This document shows positions 21,807 through 29,983 of a stretch of 35,795 nt of DNA, one piece after another (the stretch's first letter is position 1; every line of letters begins with the position of its first letter). The notes under the pieces were generated by a model. It was not told the DNA's origin. It ran no database searches and worked only from the letters and a program-made list of their open reading frames with translations. The position numbers were made by a program, and so were the translations under genes. Origin of the DNA: a virus; the IMG/VR virus record IMGVR_UViG_3300009285_004241, positions 1 through 35,795 of that record; one strand, written 5' to 3'.

Positions 21807-22796
21807 ATGTTGAAAGCTCCATTTCCATGGTTTGGCGGGAAGTCCAAGGTCGCCCCGATCGTTTGGGAGAGATTCGGCAAGGTGGCCAACTATGTGGAAC
21901 CGTTCTTCGGGTCGGGAGCCGTGCTCTTGGGACGGCCGCAGACATTCTCAGGAATCGAAACAGTGAATGACAAAGACGGATTTGTTGCCAATTTCTGGCG
22001 GGCTCTGCAACAGGAACCAGAGAGCGTAGCCAAGTACGCTGACCAACCAGTCAACGAGAATGATCTGCACGCCAGGCACATATGGCTAGTTTCACAGAAA
22101 GAGTCTCTGGTTGCTCGGCTAGAGGGCGATCCAGAGTTCTACGATTCTAAAATCGCCGGTTGGTGGGTCTGGGGGATCTGCTGCTGGATTGGGAGTGGAT
22201 TCTGCTCTGGGAAAGGCCCGTGGGGCACCGTGGAAACCGAGGATGGGGCTTGGCAACTGGTCCACTTGAGGAACGCGGGCAGGGGGGTGAACCGGCAACT
22301 GGTCCACTTGAGGAACGCGGGCAGGGGGGTGAACCGGCAACTGGTCAATCGTAATTCTGGCGGACTCTACGGGTGGATGCAGGACCTTGCGGAAAGGCTA
22401 CGATATGTCCGCGTCTGCTGTGGGGATTGGTCCAGGATATGCGGCCCATCCCCGACATACACGCAAGGACTGACTGGGGTGTTTTTGGACCCGTCGTATT
22501 CGGGCGATACGGGGCGGACTCCTGACATTTATGCTGTTGACGATTTGAGGGTTGCGCCTCTTGCCCGAGGATGGGCGATCCAAAACGGTCAAAACCCTCT
22601 GCTACGTATTGCCCTCTGTGGCTATAAGCCAATGGAGATGCCACCCGGATGGAGCGCGGTCAATTGGTCTAGTAAAGGGGGCTATGGAGTAGGTAGGGGT
22701 GGCACCGGTGAGAAGAATAGGCACCGTGAGGTTGTTTGGTTTAGTCCATTTTGCATTGTTCCTCACCGTGAGCCGGTGAGGTTTGACGGGGGTTAG
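21807..22796 (+). CDS. D12-class DNA adenine-N6 methyltransferase (Dam-like)
   Basis: 329 aa from the ATG at 21807, chosen because family members begin APFPWFGGKS; an in-frame TTG at 21747 is upstream. The SAM-binding start is FPWFGGKSKVAP with NYVEPFFGSGAVLLG. The catalytic tetrapeptide is DPSY (VFLDPSYSGDTGRT), a permitted variant of DPPY. Residues 149-176 are a perfect 14-residue tandem duplication (42-base units), which probably lengthens a surface loop of the target-recognition region. It methylates adenine in a short duplex site, most likely for protection against restriction. It lies in the composition-shifted segment and is the second adenine methylase in the window. Confidence 0.88.
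   Translation: MLKAPFPWFGGKSKVAPIVWERFGKVANYVEPFFGSGAVLLGRPQTFSGIETVNDKDGFVANFWRALQQEPESVAKYADQPVNENDLHARHIWLVSQKESLVARLEGDPEFYDSKIAGWWVWGICCWIGSGFCSGKGPWGTVETEDGAWQLVHLRNAGRGVNRQLVHLRNAGRGVNRQLVNRNSGGLYGWMQDLAERLRYVRVCCGDWSRICGPSPTYTQGLTGVFLDPSYSGDTGRTPDIYAVDDLRVAPLARGWAIQNGQNPLLRIALCGYKPMEMPPGWSAVNWSSKGGYGVGRGGTGEKNRHREVVWFSPFCIVPHREPVRFDGG
22252..22335 (+). repeat. Two perfect tandem copies of a 42-base unit
   Basis: Units at 22252-22293 and 22294-22335 are identical, followed by a partial third start (GGCAACTGGTC). They lie in frame inside the D12 methylase gene and encode a 14-residue repeat containing HLRNAGRGVNRQ. Confidence 0.95.
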
Positions 22797-22805
22797 GAAG
22801 AGGAT

Positions 22806-23426
22806 ATGGGATTAAAAAATGACCGTTGGATTCTGGATCAGTCTTCCAGGTACAAGATGATTGACCCGTTTGAGCCGCAGCAGGTGTCACAGTACTGTGG
22901 GAGGTGTGGACCTTTGCCGTCTGAGCCTACTGAATGCCGCCACATAGAGGAGAGGAGAAGAGTGGTGTCATATGGGCTTTCCTCCTACGGGTACGATACC
23001 CGGGTGGCGGATGAATTCAAGATATTCACAAATATCAACTCCACGGTGGTGGACCCTAAATGTTTTGATCAGAAATCCTTTGTGGACTTTAATGGGCCTG
23101 TGTGCATTATCCCACCCAATTCATTTGTGCTGGGTCGCACTGTGGAGCGGTTCCGAATTCCACGGGACGTTTTGGCCATCTGCTTAGGAAAGTCCACTTA
23201 TGCCCGCTGTGGGGTTATCATGAATGTGACCCCGTTTGAGCCTGGTTGGGAGGGGTACGCCACTGTGGAGATTTCCAATACTACTCCCCTGCCTGCCAAA
23301 ATCTATTCCCACGAGGGGATTGCTCAGGTGATCTTCTTCGAGGGGGATGAGCCTTGTTGGGTAGATTATTCCCAGCGGAAGGGCCGTTACCAGAACCAGG
23401 AGGGGGTTGTCCTACCGAAAGTATGA
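22806..23426 (+). CDS. dcd: dCTP deaminase
   Basis: 206 aa. The ATG follows AGGAAGAGG. Family features: [54 protein letters not shown] (with the catalytic Glu of the W-EG-A-T-VEI segment), [10 protein letters not shown] and a C-terminal [11 protein letters not shown] that closes over the nucleotide. An N-terminal insertion with CGRCG and C-R-H (about residues 32-47) is unusual. The enzyme makes dUTP from dCTP; it may be mono- or bifunctional with dUTPase activity. It supplies the dUMP needed by the thymidylate-synthase-family hydroxymethylase, so it links this accessory region with the hypermodification cluster. Confidence 0.92.
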   Translation: MGLKNDRWILDQSSRYKMIDPFEPQQVSQYCGRCGPLPSEPTECRHIEERRRVVSYGLSSYGYDTRVADEFKIFTNINSTVVDPKCFDQKSFVDFNGPVCIIPPNSFVLGRTVERFRIPRDVLAICLGKSTYARCGVIMNVTPFEPGWEGYATVEISNTTPLPAKIYSHEGIAQVIFFEGDEPCWVDYSQRKGRYQNQEGVVLPKV

Positions 23427-23537
23427 GCAACTAATTTGCCGGGAGTTCCAAACAGAGAGATTGAGCCGCTGTCAGGTGTTCGCAAAAAAGAGAGTTCAAT
23501 TGCAAGCAAGCAGTGCCGCGCCAGGAGGTGATGAGAT

Positions 23538-24470
23538 TTGATTAAAGTCGTCCCCTTGGAGGTCAAGCGTGTCTACTTGGAGACTGGCTCCGTGGAGGTC
23601 ACGCGCCACCAGTTCGGGATTGGCTACAGGGAATGCGCGCAGATTCTTCGGCACCAGGGGCTCGAACCCAAGCCGCAGCAGCCGGCCCGGAAGGCAGCCC
23701 TCAAACGCTGTGCCAGGTGCGGCGTCCGTAAGCCGCTCATGGAGTTCTCAAAGTGTACGAAATCCCAGGATGGTCGGCAGTCGTATTGTCGCTCCTGCGC
23801 GGTCGAGGCGAAGGCTGGGAAGCTGGGAGGTCCCTGTACACGGAGTCCACGGCGGAAGGCGGCCAATCCCCAGGTGGACGCCTGGGGACGCAAGCCGAAG
23901 ATTTCACAGGAGCGCCAGGAGAGAGTCAAGCTCGAACGGCAAGTCAAAGCCGGTGGACCACGGGGTGACCAGGCCGCCGAGGAGCTTTACAAGCGGTATA
24001 GGGTAACGTACCCAGGGAAAAATGGGGCGGTGGTGATGATTGAAGTTGTTGGGGACCTTTGGGATCAGCCGGGCTGGCGGGTTGTTACCACGAGCGGTTC
24101 TGTCCGTAAGGATGGGGCTGCTGTGATGGGGAGGGGGGTGGCTCTGGAGGCAAGGAAATTGTTCCCACGCTTACCGTTCCAGTTGGGCATTAAAATCCGC
24201 CGGGAGGGGAATAGGGTGTTCCCTTTCCCCGAGTACCGTCTTGTAACTTTCCCGGTGAAACGCTATTGGTACGAAAAGGCAGACCTTCATTTGATAAGGC
24301 AGAGTTGCGTTGAATTAAAGGTCTTGTCCCGCCTGCTTTCACCTCAGATGAACGTGTATATGGTTCGCCCGGGGTGCGGGAATGGTGGGTTGTCCTGGGG
24401 CGTAGTCAAACCCGTGTTGGAGGAAGTATTCCAGGGGCTGGATTTTATCGTTTTGGTAGAGAGGGGGTAA
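23538..24470 (+). CDS. Zinc-finger/macro-domain fusion protein
   Basis: 310 aa. TTG start with GGAGGTGA at 23524; the nearby ATG at 23531 closes at once. Residues about 8-45 look like a helix-turn-helix (SVEVTRHQFGIGYRECAQILRHQG). Residues 58-90 are a zinc finger (CARCGVRKPLMEF...YCRSCAVEAK), of the kind found in HNH/endonuclease VII-like phage proteins. From about residue 155 a macro domain follows: VVTTSGSVRKDGAAVMGRGVAL, FPFPEYRLVTFPVKRYWYEKADL, and VYMVRPGCGNGGLSW. Phage macro domains bind or hydrolyse ADP-ribose adducts. The N-terminal part differs in base composition from the macro part, so the gene looks like a recent fusion of two sources. Confidence 0.78.
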   Translation: MIKVVPLEVKRVYLETGSVEVTRHQFGIGYRECAQILRHQGLEPKPQQPARKAALKRCARCGVRKPLMEFSKCTKSQDGRQSYCRSCAVEAKAGKLGGPCTRSPRRKAANPQVDAWGRKPKISQERQERVKLERQVKAGGPRGDQAAEELYKRYRVTYPGKNGAVVMIEVVGDLWDQPGWRVVTTSGSVRKDGAAVMGRGVALEARKLFPRLPFQLGIKIRREGNRVFPFPEYRLVTFPVKRYWYEKADLHLIRQSCVELKVLSRLLSPQMNVYMVRPGCGNGGLSWGVVKPVLEEVFQGLDFIVLVERG

Positions 24471-24473
24471 ACT

Positions 24474-24584
24474 GTGGGGGCATTTTGGTTGTGGTTTGAT
24501 CAACTTCCGGATCTTTACGTGGGGGTGTTTTTTGTGGCGGTTGTGGTTGGATGGGTTTTGTTTTCTAGGCCGAGGGGGAAATAG
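24474..24584 (+). CDS. Very small membrane protein
   Basis: 36 aa. GTG start with GAGGGGG about 6 bases upstream; the stop sits directly before the next gene. The sequence is one hydrophobic helix (LYVGVFFVAVVVGWVLF) with a short Trp-rich N-terminus and a basic tail FSRPRGK. It is too short for automatic gene calls but has start, ribosome binding site and spacing of a real gene. Confidence 0.5.
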   Translation: MGAFWLWFDQLPDLYVGVFFVAVVVGWVLFSRPRGK

Positions 24585-24588
24585 TGTG

Positions 24589-25038
24589 ATGCAAACTTAC
24601 CACAATGCTGAGGCTTTTTGCTTAATGCAGTACCAGTGTGATATATGCCACAATATCGTGCAGGATGTTTCTACTGGGGGGACCGGGCGGGTGGAGATTC
24701 GGTTTGTGGCTGGTGCCGACGGGATTGATCGGGAGCAGCCCTCGGGGGGCGGCGCCAGTGAAGAGGTTCCGCCCGAGGAGAAAGCTTTAGACCAGGGCTT
24801 TTTAAAAGCCCGGAAGATCCTAACCTATTTGGAGGAGCAGGGGCACCTGCTGGCTTCAATGGAGATTTACCCGGATGGGAGTTGCCAGTTGAAGATTGTG
24901 CAAGAGTTTACGAGTGAGTTGCGAAGCCGTTTGTCGGATTGGCTGTTTTCTAAGCGGTGGGAAGTGCGGGAGGGAGATAGGCCGTCGGACGATTTAACGG
25001 TCTGGGTATTGACGTCTTGTGGGGGGTTGTTGAGGTAA
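24589..25038 (+). CDS. Unknown protein with CxxC motif
   Basis: 149 aa from the ATG at 24589, 4 bases after the preceding stop. The N-terminal CLMQYQCDICHNIVQ holds three cysteines and a histidine (possible zinc site). A glycine/glutamate-rich linker at about 50-65 leads to a helical then beta C-terminal half (LTYLEEQGHLLASMEIYPDG, SELRSRLSDWLFSKRWEV). No family was recognised. It ends the accessory block: a promoter region and the terminase genes follow. Confidence 0.55.
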   Translation: MQTYHNAEAFCLMQYQCDICHNIVQDVSTGGTGRVEIRFVAGADGIDREQPSGGGASEEVPPEEKALDQGFLKARKILTYLEEQGHLLASMEIYPDGSCQLKIVQEFTSELRSRLSDWLFSKRWEVREGDRPSDDLTVWVLTSCGGLLR

Positions 25039-25119
25039 ATTAGTGTTCAGTTTTGTGAAACTGGCGTAATAACCTTCCTGTAGAGGGCCTTACCTGCCGG
25101 GGCCGTAGCGGTTTTTCAC

Positions 25120-25148
25120 TTTACTTCTGGCGGGCGCGGGGTTAGTTT
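25120..25148 (+). promoter_or_regulatory. Promoter candidate P3 (TTTACT-17-TAGTTT) before the packaging genes
   Basis: TTTACT (25120-25125) and TAGTTT (25143-25148) are 17 bases apart, with a GC-rich spacer and CTTTACTT context like P1 and P2. It lies in the 137-base gap before the putative small terminase. A short CAGTTT/AAACTG hairpin sits upstream at 25048-25063. Confidence 0.55.
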
Positions 25149-25175
25149 CTCTTCTTAAGGGGTGAAACAGCTGAA

Positions 25176-25847
25176 TTGAGGAAATCTGGCCGGCAACAGC
25201 CCAAAACTGCCAATTCTGACAACCAAGTGGCCAAACGGCTACTCCTACCACAACCGCTGCCACCTGCCAACAACGGGGATCACCCTTCCAACAACAAAGA
25301 GAAGAAGCCATTTGGGGGCCGCAACGAATGGACCCTACGGAAGGGTGATCCCCGGTCCCTCCGAGTCTCACAAAGGGGCGGGGATTCCAAGCGGCTGCTC
25401 AAGCAAATTATTAAAGCCAGCCGTTATGAAGAGCAGCCGTCCCGGGTCATATACAAAAAGGTGGAAAGGGCGGAGATCAAGATAATGGCCCGGGCGTTCT
25501 TGGGACAGCCCGACTACCGCCGGTGCCTACTTCAGAGGATCAACGCTGGGGAGGCCCAGCACATCGAGTTGCTGTTGTGGCACTACGCCTATGGGAAACC
25601 TGTGGAGCGCCAGGAGATCAAGTTTCAGGATGTGACCAAGCCCAAGCTGGATGCCACTAAGCTGACCGATGAGGAGCTACGTGAACTGGACCGCCTGCTG
25701 GAGAAGTCTGCTGTGCAGCCGGAGCCGGGGGAAGGAGAGGATGGACACAACTGCCCGTTGGACTATGAGCCGTCCCCGTTTGACCCGGTGGAGGTAAAGG
25801 CCGCAAAGGGTGGGTCTGGCGGTACGGGGAAGGAGCCTTGGGATTGA
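25176..25847 (+). CDS. Putative terminase small subunit
   Basis: 223 aa. TTG start with AAGGGGTG 10 bases upstream (the GTG at 25163 closes quickly). The first 75 residues are Pro/Asn/Lys-rich and disordered. The core KIMARAFLGQPDYRRCLLQRINAGEAQHIELLLWHYAYGKPVERQ resembles proteins encoded just ahead of large terminases, with the IxxGxAxHxExLLxxYxxGKP pattern. A helical LTDEELRELDRLLE and an acidic tail follow. It probably recognises phage DNA to start packaging. Position, two genes before the large terminase, supports the call. Confidence 0.65.
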   Translation: MRKSGRQQPKTANSDNQVAKRLLLPQPLPPANNGDHPSNNKEKKPFGGRNEWTLRKGDPRSLRVSQRGGDSKRLLKQIIKASRYEEQPSRVIYKKVERAEIKIMARAFLGQPDYRRCLLQRINAGEAQHIELLLWHYAYGKPVERQEIKFQDVTKPKLDATKLTDEELRELDRLLEKSAVQPEPGEGEDGHNCPLDYEPSPFDPVEVKAAKGGSGGTGKEPWD

Positions 25848-25897
25848 GCCAGCTGGGTTATTTTGATCAATTGATTTTGTGTAAAAGGGGGGATGAT

Positions 25898-26104
25898 ATG
25901 GGAGTTACGATTGACGAGAGAATGTATGTGGCTCAACTCCGGGAGGCCGTTGATGGCCTGAACAAAATTCTCTCCTTGGGGAGGGAGAGTGGGATTGATG
26001 TGGTGTTAGAATATGAGAGGTTTGAGGTAGCTCGGGTTGGTTCCCCCTCAGATCTTCCGATTTCTGTGGTCAATATCAAGAGGGTGGGCCGGAGTCTTAT
26101 CTAG
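25898..26104 (+). CDS. Small phage protein of unknown function
   Basis: 68 aa from the ATG at 25898, with GGGGGGATGA directly upstream. A helix (YVAQLREAVDGLNKILSLGRESG) is followed by beta strands (IDVVLEYERFEVARVG, ISVVNIKRV). Similar helix-plus-hairpin proteins are common beside terminase and portal genes. Function not known. Confidence 0.6.
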   Translation: MGVTIDERMYVAQLREAVDGLNKILSLGRESGIDVVLEYERFEVARVGSPSDLPISVVNIKRVGRSLI

Positions 26105-26133
26105 CCACATTGGGGAGCCTTGGGACCGAGAAG

Positions 26134-27657
26134 ATGACGCCGGTTGCTGAGTCAGAAACTAGGGAGGGGATCTTTTACCTGGAGGCCGATCCATCCGAGG
26201 TCAAAAAGGAACTGGCTACCCGCCACCTGTACGATTTTGCAAAGCAGGCTTGGAAGGTGGTAGAGCCTTCCACCCCATTTGTGCCAAATTGGCACTTGAA
26301 AGCTTTGTGTGAGCACCTAGAGGCTGTGACCCGTGGAGAAATCCTTCAGCTGATGATCAATATGCCACCCCGGTTCTCCAAGAGTCTGTTTGTCTCAGTG
26401 TTCTGGCCTGCCTGGGTGTGGGTCCGTTACCCGGAGAAGCGGTTCCTGTTTTCCAGCTACAACTACAACCTGTCTATCCGGGATAATGTCAAGTGCCGCC
26501 GTATTCTGGAAAGCCGCTGGTACCAATCCTTTTGGGCGGAGAAGTTCCGGATGACATCCGATCAAAATGAAAAGAGCCGGTTTGAGAACGACCACACCGG
26601 TGTCCGCCTGGTAACGTCCGTGGGCGGTTCTGGAACCGGGGAGGGCGGGGACTTTATCGTTTGTGACGACCCCCACAATATCAAGGACGCCCACAGCGAG
26701 GGCTCCCTAGAGGAGACTTGCTCCTGGTGGGACGAAGTGATGACGTCCCGGGTGAACGACCCCTTGCGGTCCTCTAAGGTGATAGTGGCTCAACGGGTGG
26801 GGTACAAGGACCTTTGTGGGCACCTGCTTAGGAACGGTGGGTTTGACCACTTGTGCCTGCCGATGGTGTACGAAAAAAGGGTGGACTCCAAGCGGCCTGC
26901 GACTAGTATTGGTTGGGAGGACCCGAGGCGTAAGACTGGGGAGCTATTGTGGCCGGAGCGGTTTCCGCCGGGGGTGGTGAAAGAACTCCGCAAACTGGGT
27001 TCTTACGTGTTTGACTCCCAGTATCAGCAACGCCCAGGCTCTGAGGCCGGGGAGATACTGAAGGAGGTCTGGTGGCACTACTACAACGCTCTGCCCCTGG
27101 TTTTTGATGAGATAATTCAGAGTTGGGACGCCGCTTTCAAGGACTTGAAAACTTCTTCCTTTGTGGCTGGGCAAGTGTGGGGCCGCCGGCAGGCTCAGTT
27201 CTACCTGCTGGACCAGACTAGGGACAAATTGGATTTTGTGGGCACCTGCAAGGCCATTGTCCAGATGACTGAGAAGTGGCCCAAGGCCACCAAGAAGCTA
27301 GTGGAGGATAAGGCCAACGGGCCGGCAATTATCAGTAGTATGAGGCAATCGGTGGTCGGGTTGATCCCCGTCAACCCGGAGGGCAGCAAGGTGGCCAGGG
27401 CTTACGCGGTGAGCCCATTGACGGAGGCCGGTAACGTGTTCCTGCCTAACCCACAGGCGGCCCCGTGGGTGAAAGAATTTGTTCGGGAGTGTAAACAGTT
27501 CCCAGGGGGGGAATACAATGACCAAGTGGACGCGGCGACCCAGGCTCTTAGCTATTTGGGTTTGGGAAAGGTTTATCACTCCCCGGAGGCAGCCCCCACA
27601 GTGGTAGGGAAGCGGGTCTCTTATTGGGGATTGGGAGGGAAATCCCGGAGAGGGTGA
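26134..27657 (+). CDS. terL: Terminase large subunit
   Basis: 507 aa from the ATG at 26134; an in-frame TTG at 26110 is the alternative, and neither has a perfect ribosome binding site. ATPase: Walker A-like MPPRFSKS (77-84), LFSSYNYNLSIRDN, GGSGTGEGGDFIVCDDPHN with the Walker B Asp-Asp, and a coupling motif near IVAQRVG. The RNase H-like nuclease: SWDAAFKD, VEDKANGPAII and YNDQVDAATQALSYL, giving three acidic metal ligands. The motor cuts and pumps DNA into proheads. Followed within 18 bases by a small gene and the portal, the usual packaging order. Confidence 0.95.
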   Translation: MTPVAESETREGIFYLEADPSEVKKELATRHLYDFAKQAWKVVEPSTPFVPNWHLKALCEHLEAVTRGEILQLMINMPPRFSKSLFVSVFWPAWVWVRYPEKRFLFSSYNYNLSIRDNVKCRRILESRWYQSFWAEKFRMTSDQNEKSRFENDHTGVRLVTSVGGSGTGEGGDFIVCDDPHNIKDAHSEGSLEETCSWWDEVMTSRVNDPLRSSKVIVAQRVGYKDLCGHLLRNGGFDHLCLPMVYEKRVDSKRPATSIGWEDPRRKTGELLWPERFPPGVVKELRKLGSYVFDSQYQQRPGSEAGEILKEVWWHYYNALPLVFDEIIQSWDAAFKDLKTSSFVAGQVWGRRQAQFYLLDQTRDKLDFVGTCKAIVQMTEKWPKATKKLVEDKANGPAIISSMRQSVVGLIPVNPEGSKVARAYAVSPLTEAGNVFLPNPQAAPWVKEFVRECKQFPGGEYNDQVDAATQALSYLGLGKVYHSPEAAPTVVGKRVSYWGLGGKSRRG

Positions 27658-27674
27658 AGTGGGAGGGACGGATT

Positions 27675-27917
27675 GTGGGAGAGTTGGCTTTTCTTATTTC
27701 TTTGGATTTGTCTGTGAGGTTGGTGGGGGTGGGTAGTGAGCAGGCTGAAGTCCGCTGCCAACTGTACCCGGAGTTCCCGGTGAGAAGCCTGTTGGAGGAG
27801 GACGCTATGGGGGGCTACCTGCACAAGGAGCGCATTTATGCCAGATCTGGGCAAGTGCTTAATGTCCCGGGGCACGGAATGATTCGGATCTTTGTGGAAA
27901 AGTTCAATGGGGCTTAA
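27675..27917 (+). CDS. Small beta-rich phage protein
   Basis: 80 aa. The GTG at 27675 has GGAGGG 7 bases upstream; an overlapping GTG at 27654 is possible. Alternating hydrophobic strands (LSVRLVGVGSEQAEVRC, MIRIFVEKF) and no motif. It lies between terminase and portal genes. Confidence 0.5.
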   Translation: MGELAFLISLDLSVRLVGVGSEQAEVRCQLYPEFPVRSLLEEDAMGGYLHKERIYARSGQVLNVPGHGMIRIFVEKFNGA

Positions 27918-27965
27918 TGTGGTGGCATAGGGTGGTGATTGAGGAGGGGATGGGAGATTGTCAAG

Positions 27966-29471
27966 GTGACAAAGCAGTCGGCTGAGGCAAAAGACAAGGC
28001 ATCTGCTGCGGTAGACTTCTCAGAGTTGGGCCGTTCTGGGATTAGAGCCTACTCCGGGTGGATACGGGATGAGTTCCTGCTGGAGTTGCAGGGCTCCAGG
28101 GGGGCCAAGATCCTCCGGGAGATGTCCGATAATGATGCGGTGGTGGGGGCTATTCTGTTTTGCTTCAAAAGCCTGATCAACCAAACCTCCTACGTCGTTA
28201 AACCGGCCAGCAGTAGCAATGAGGAGGATAGGCGGGCCGCCGAGTTCCTGGACTCCAATATGCGGGATATGTCGTTTAGCTGGACAGATACTATCTCGGA
28301 TTGCCTGTCTTTTCTGGAGTACGGCTGGTGTTTTCAGGAGTTGGTTTACAAGAAGCGTTTGGGCGATTCCCCTGGGAGTGAGTTGGACCCTAACACTGGT
28401 GTGGAGATCAAATTACCTCCTAGCCGTTACGATGATGGGCTGGTGGGGTGGAGAAAGATTGTGTCTAGGGCTCAAAGCTCTCTGTGGAAGTGGGACATGG
28501 ACCCGGCGGGGGGAATCCAGGGGATGAAGCAGCGGGCTCCGGCGGACAACCGGCTGCGTACTATCCCGATTGGAAAGGCCCTGCTTTTCCGCACCACCAC
28601 AGCCCGTAACAATCCAGAGGGCAGGTCTATCCTCCGGAATGCATACCGCAGCTGGTTCTTCAAGAAGAAAATTGAGGAGATTGAGGGCATTGGTATTGAA
28701 CGGGACCTAACTGGGCTCCCGGTGATTATCCCCCCGGAAAACCTGGACATATGGAACACAGCAGACGCTGACTCTGTGACGCTAAAAAATGCGGCTGAGG
28801 AGCTAGTCACTTCGGTTCGCCGGGATGAACAGGAGGGGGTGGTGCTCCCCTTTGGGTGGGAGTTAAAGCTGTTGACTACGGGGGGCCGCCGGCAGTTTGA
28901 CACCAATGCGATTATTTCCCGGTATGATCAGAGCATCGCTATGACTACGGCGGCAGATTTTATTCTGCTGGGTCATCAGCAAGTGGGTTCTTACGCTCTG
29001 TCCTCTGATAAGACCCATATGTTCTCGTTGGCCTTGGGGTACTACCTGGATATCATAACGGGTATCTATAATAGGTACGCCATTCCCCGGCTGTTCAGGC
29101 TCAACCCAAGCTTTAAGATCCGTGAGTTCCCGGTCTTGGAGCACGGGGATGTGGAGACGCCGGACCTGAAGGAGTTAGGGGCATATATCCAGAGCCTGTC
29201 CGCAGCGGGGGCTCCGCTGTTTCCGGACGATGGGCTGGAGAGTCATCTGCGCCGAGTGGCCAGCTTGCCGATATCTAAGCCGGTGGAGGGGGGTCACACT
29301 GGGGAGGAGTTGACTAAGGGCCACCCGGCAGCGGGGGGGTTTGAGTCCTGGGAGCGCGGGGACGGCCTAGACCGGGTAGAAGAAGGGTTACTGAAAGTTC
29401 AGGATGCCCTGAAGAGGATGTACCCGGAGTTGTCTGAGGAGTGGGAGGAGGGGGAGGATGAAAAACCCTAA
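27966..29471 (+). CDS. Portal protein (DUF935 / Mu gp29-like)
   Basis: 501 aa from the GTG at 27966 (GGGAG 9 bases upstream). Features of the Mu-type portal family: an N-terminal helix, MSDNDAVVGAILFCFKSLINQTSYVVKPAS, DCLSFLEYGWCFQELVYKKR (the typical E-x-G-[WF] segment), LRTIPIGKALLFRTTTARNNPEGRSILRNAYRSWFFKK, a helical stem, QVGSYALSSDKTHMFSLALGYYLDII, and a C-terminal wing with acidic EEWEEGEDEKP. The dodecameric portal forms the DNA entry channel at one vertex and nucleates head assembly with the MuF-like protein downstream. Confidence 0.87.
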   Translation: MTKQSAEAKDKASAAVDFSELGRSGIRAYSGWIRDEFLLELQGSRGAKILREMSDNDAVVGAILFCFKSLINQTSYVVKPASSSNEEDRRAAEFLDSNMRDMSFSWTDTISDCLSFLEYGWCFQELVYKKRLGDSPGSELDPNTGVEIKLPPSRYDDGLVGWRKIVSRAQSSLWKWDMDPAGGIQGMKQRAPADNRLRTIPIGKALLFRTTTARNNPEGRSILRNAYRSWFFKKKIEEIEGIGIERDLTGLPVIIPPENLDIWNTADADSVTLKNAAEELVTSVRRDEQEGVVLPFGWELKLLTTGGRRQFDTNAIISRYDQSIAMTTAADFILLGHQQVGSYALSSDKTHMFSLALGYYLDIITGIYNRYAIPRLFRLNPSFKIREFPVLEHGDVETPDLKELGAYIQSLSAAGAPLFPDDGLESHLRRVASLPISKPVEGGHTGEELTKGHPAAGGFESWERGDGLDRVEEGLLKVQDALKRMYPELSEEWEEGEDEKP

Positions 29472-29504
29472 TTTAGAAGTGTGGAAGGTGAAAATGGAGG
29501 GGGT

Positions 29505-29648
29505 ATGATAATGGATATAAAATTTGTCCTAGGTGTTTCGTTACTGGTTCCTCCCTTTGTAGTGATAATTACTTGGCTTATGGTTAAGGGGGGGCTAGTG
29601 GATGCCTTGAAGGCAGGGGGGTGTTGGTCATCGTTATGGTATGGGTAA
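29505..29648 (+). CDS. Small membrane protein 1
   Basis: 47 aa, beginning MIMDIKFVLG, with GGAGG just upstream. One transmembrane helix (VLGVSLLVPPFVVIITWLMV) and a short glycine-rich tail. First of three consecutive small membrane proteins between portal and effector genes; holin-like or envelope-anchoring roles are possible. Confidence 0.5.
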   Translation: MIMDIKFVLGVSLLVPPFVVIITWLMVKGGLVDALKAGGCWSSLWYG

Positions 29649-29809
29649 TGGCTTTGGGGGCTTGGTTGTTGGTTAGCTCTGAGGTATTTGCTAAGAAGCC
29701 CACTCGGCTTCTTGGTTCTGATGTAAAGTCGATACTCCAAATGGGCAGTGATCCTAGTCCGTCTTTTGAACACCTAGAACGGAGGACCAATTACCAGAAA
29801 TGTGCTTGA
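29621..29809 (+). CDS. Small membrane protein 2
   Basis: 62 aa from a GTG, overlapping the previous gene by 28 bases. An N-terminal hydrophobic helix (VIVMVWVMALGAWLLVSSEVFA) that could be a membrane anchor or signal peptide, then a polar basic tail. Function unknown. Confidence 0.45.
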   Translation: MLVIVMVWVMALGAWLLVSSEVFAKKPTRLLGSDVKSILQMGSDPSPSFEHLERRTNYQKCA

Positions 29810-29851
29810 GGAGGAACAGACTAAGGTCCTTTATGATCTGTGGGGTAGAAG

Positions 29852-29983
29852 TTGTTTAAGGCAGTCTTAACCATCGCTCTTGGGATAGCCTTGGCTCCTG
29901 TGATCTTGTTCCTCCTGTTTGAGTTGGTGTCGATTACCTACTTTGTCGTTGATGGATGGAACTCTGGGAGGGTGGTGTTTTGA
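29852..29983 (+). CDS. Small membrane protein 3
   Basis: 43 aa from a TTG with GGGGTAG 5 bases upstream. One strong helix (AVLTIALGIALAPVILFLLFELV) and a short tail. It ends at TGA 29981, overlapping the next start as TTGA. Confidence 0.45.
   Translation: MFKAVLTIALGIALAPVILFLLFELVSITYFVVDGWNSGRVVF

Noticed and set aside
22252-22335. 42-base tandem repeat considered as an iteron origin
   Set aside because: Only two in-frame copies inside a methylase gene; no AT-rich unwinding region nearby.
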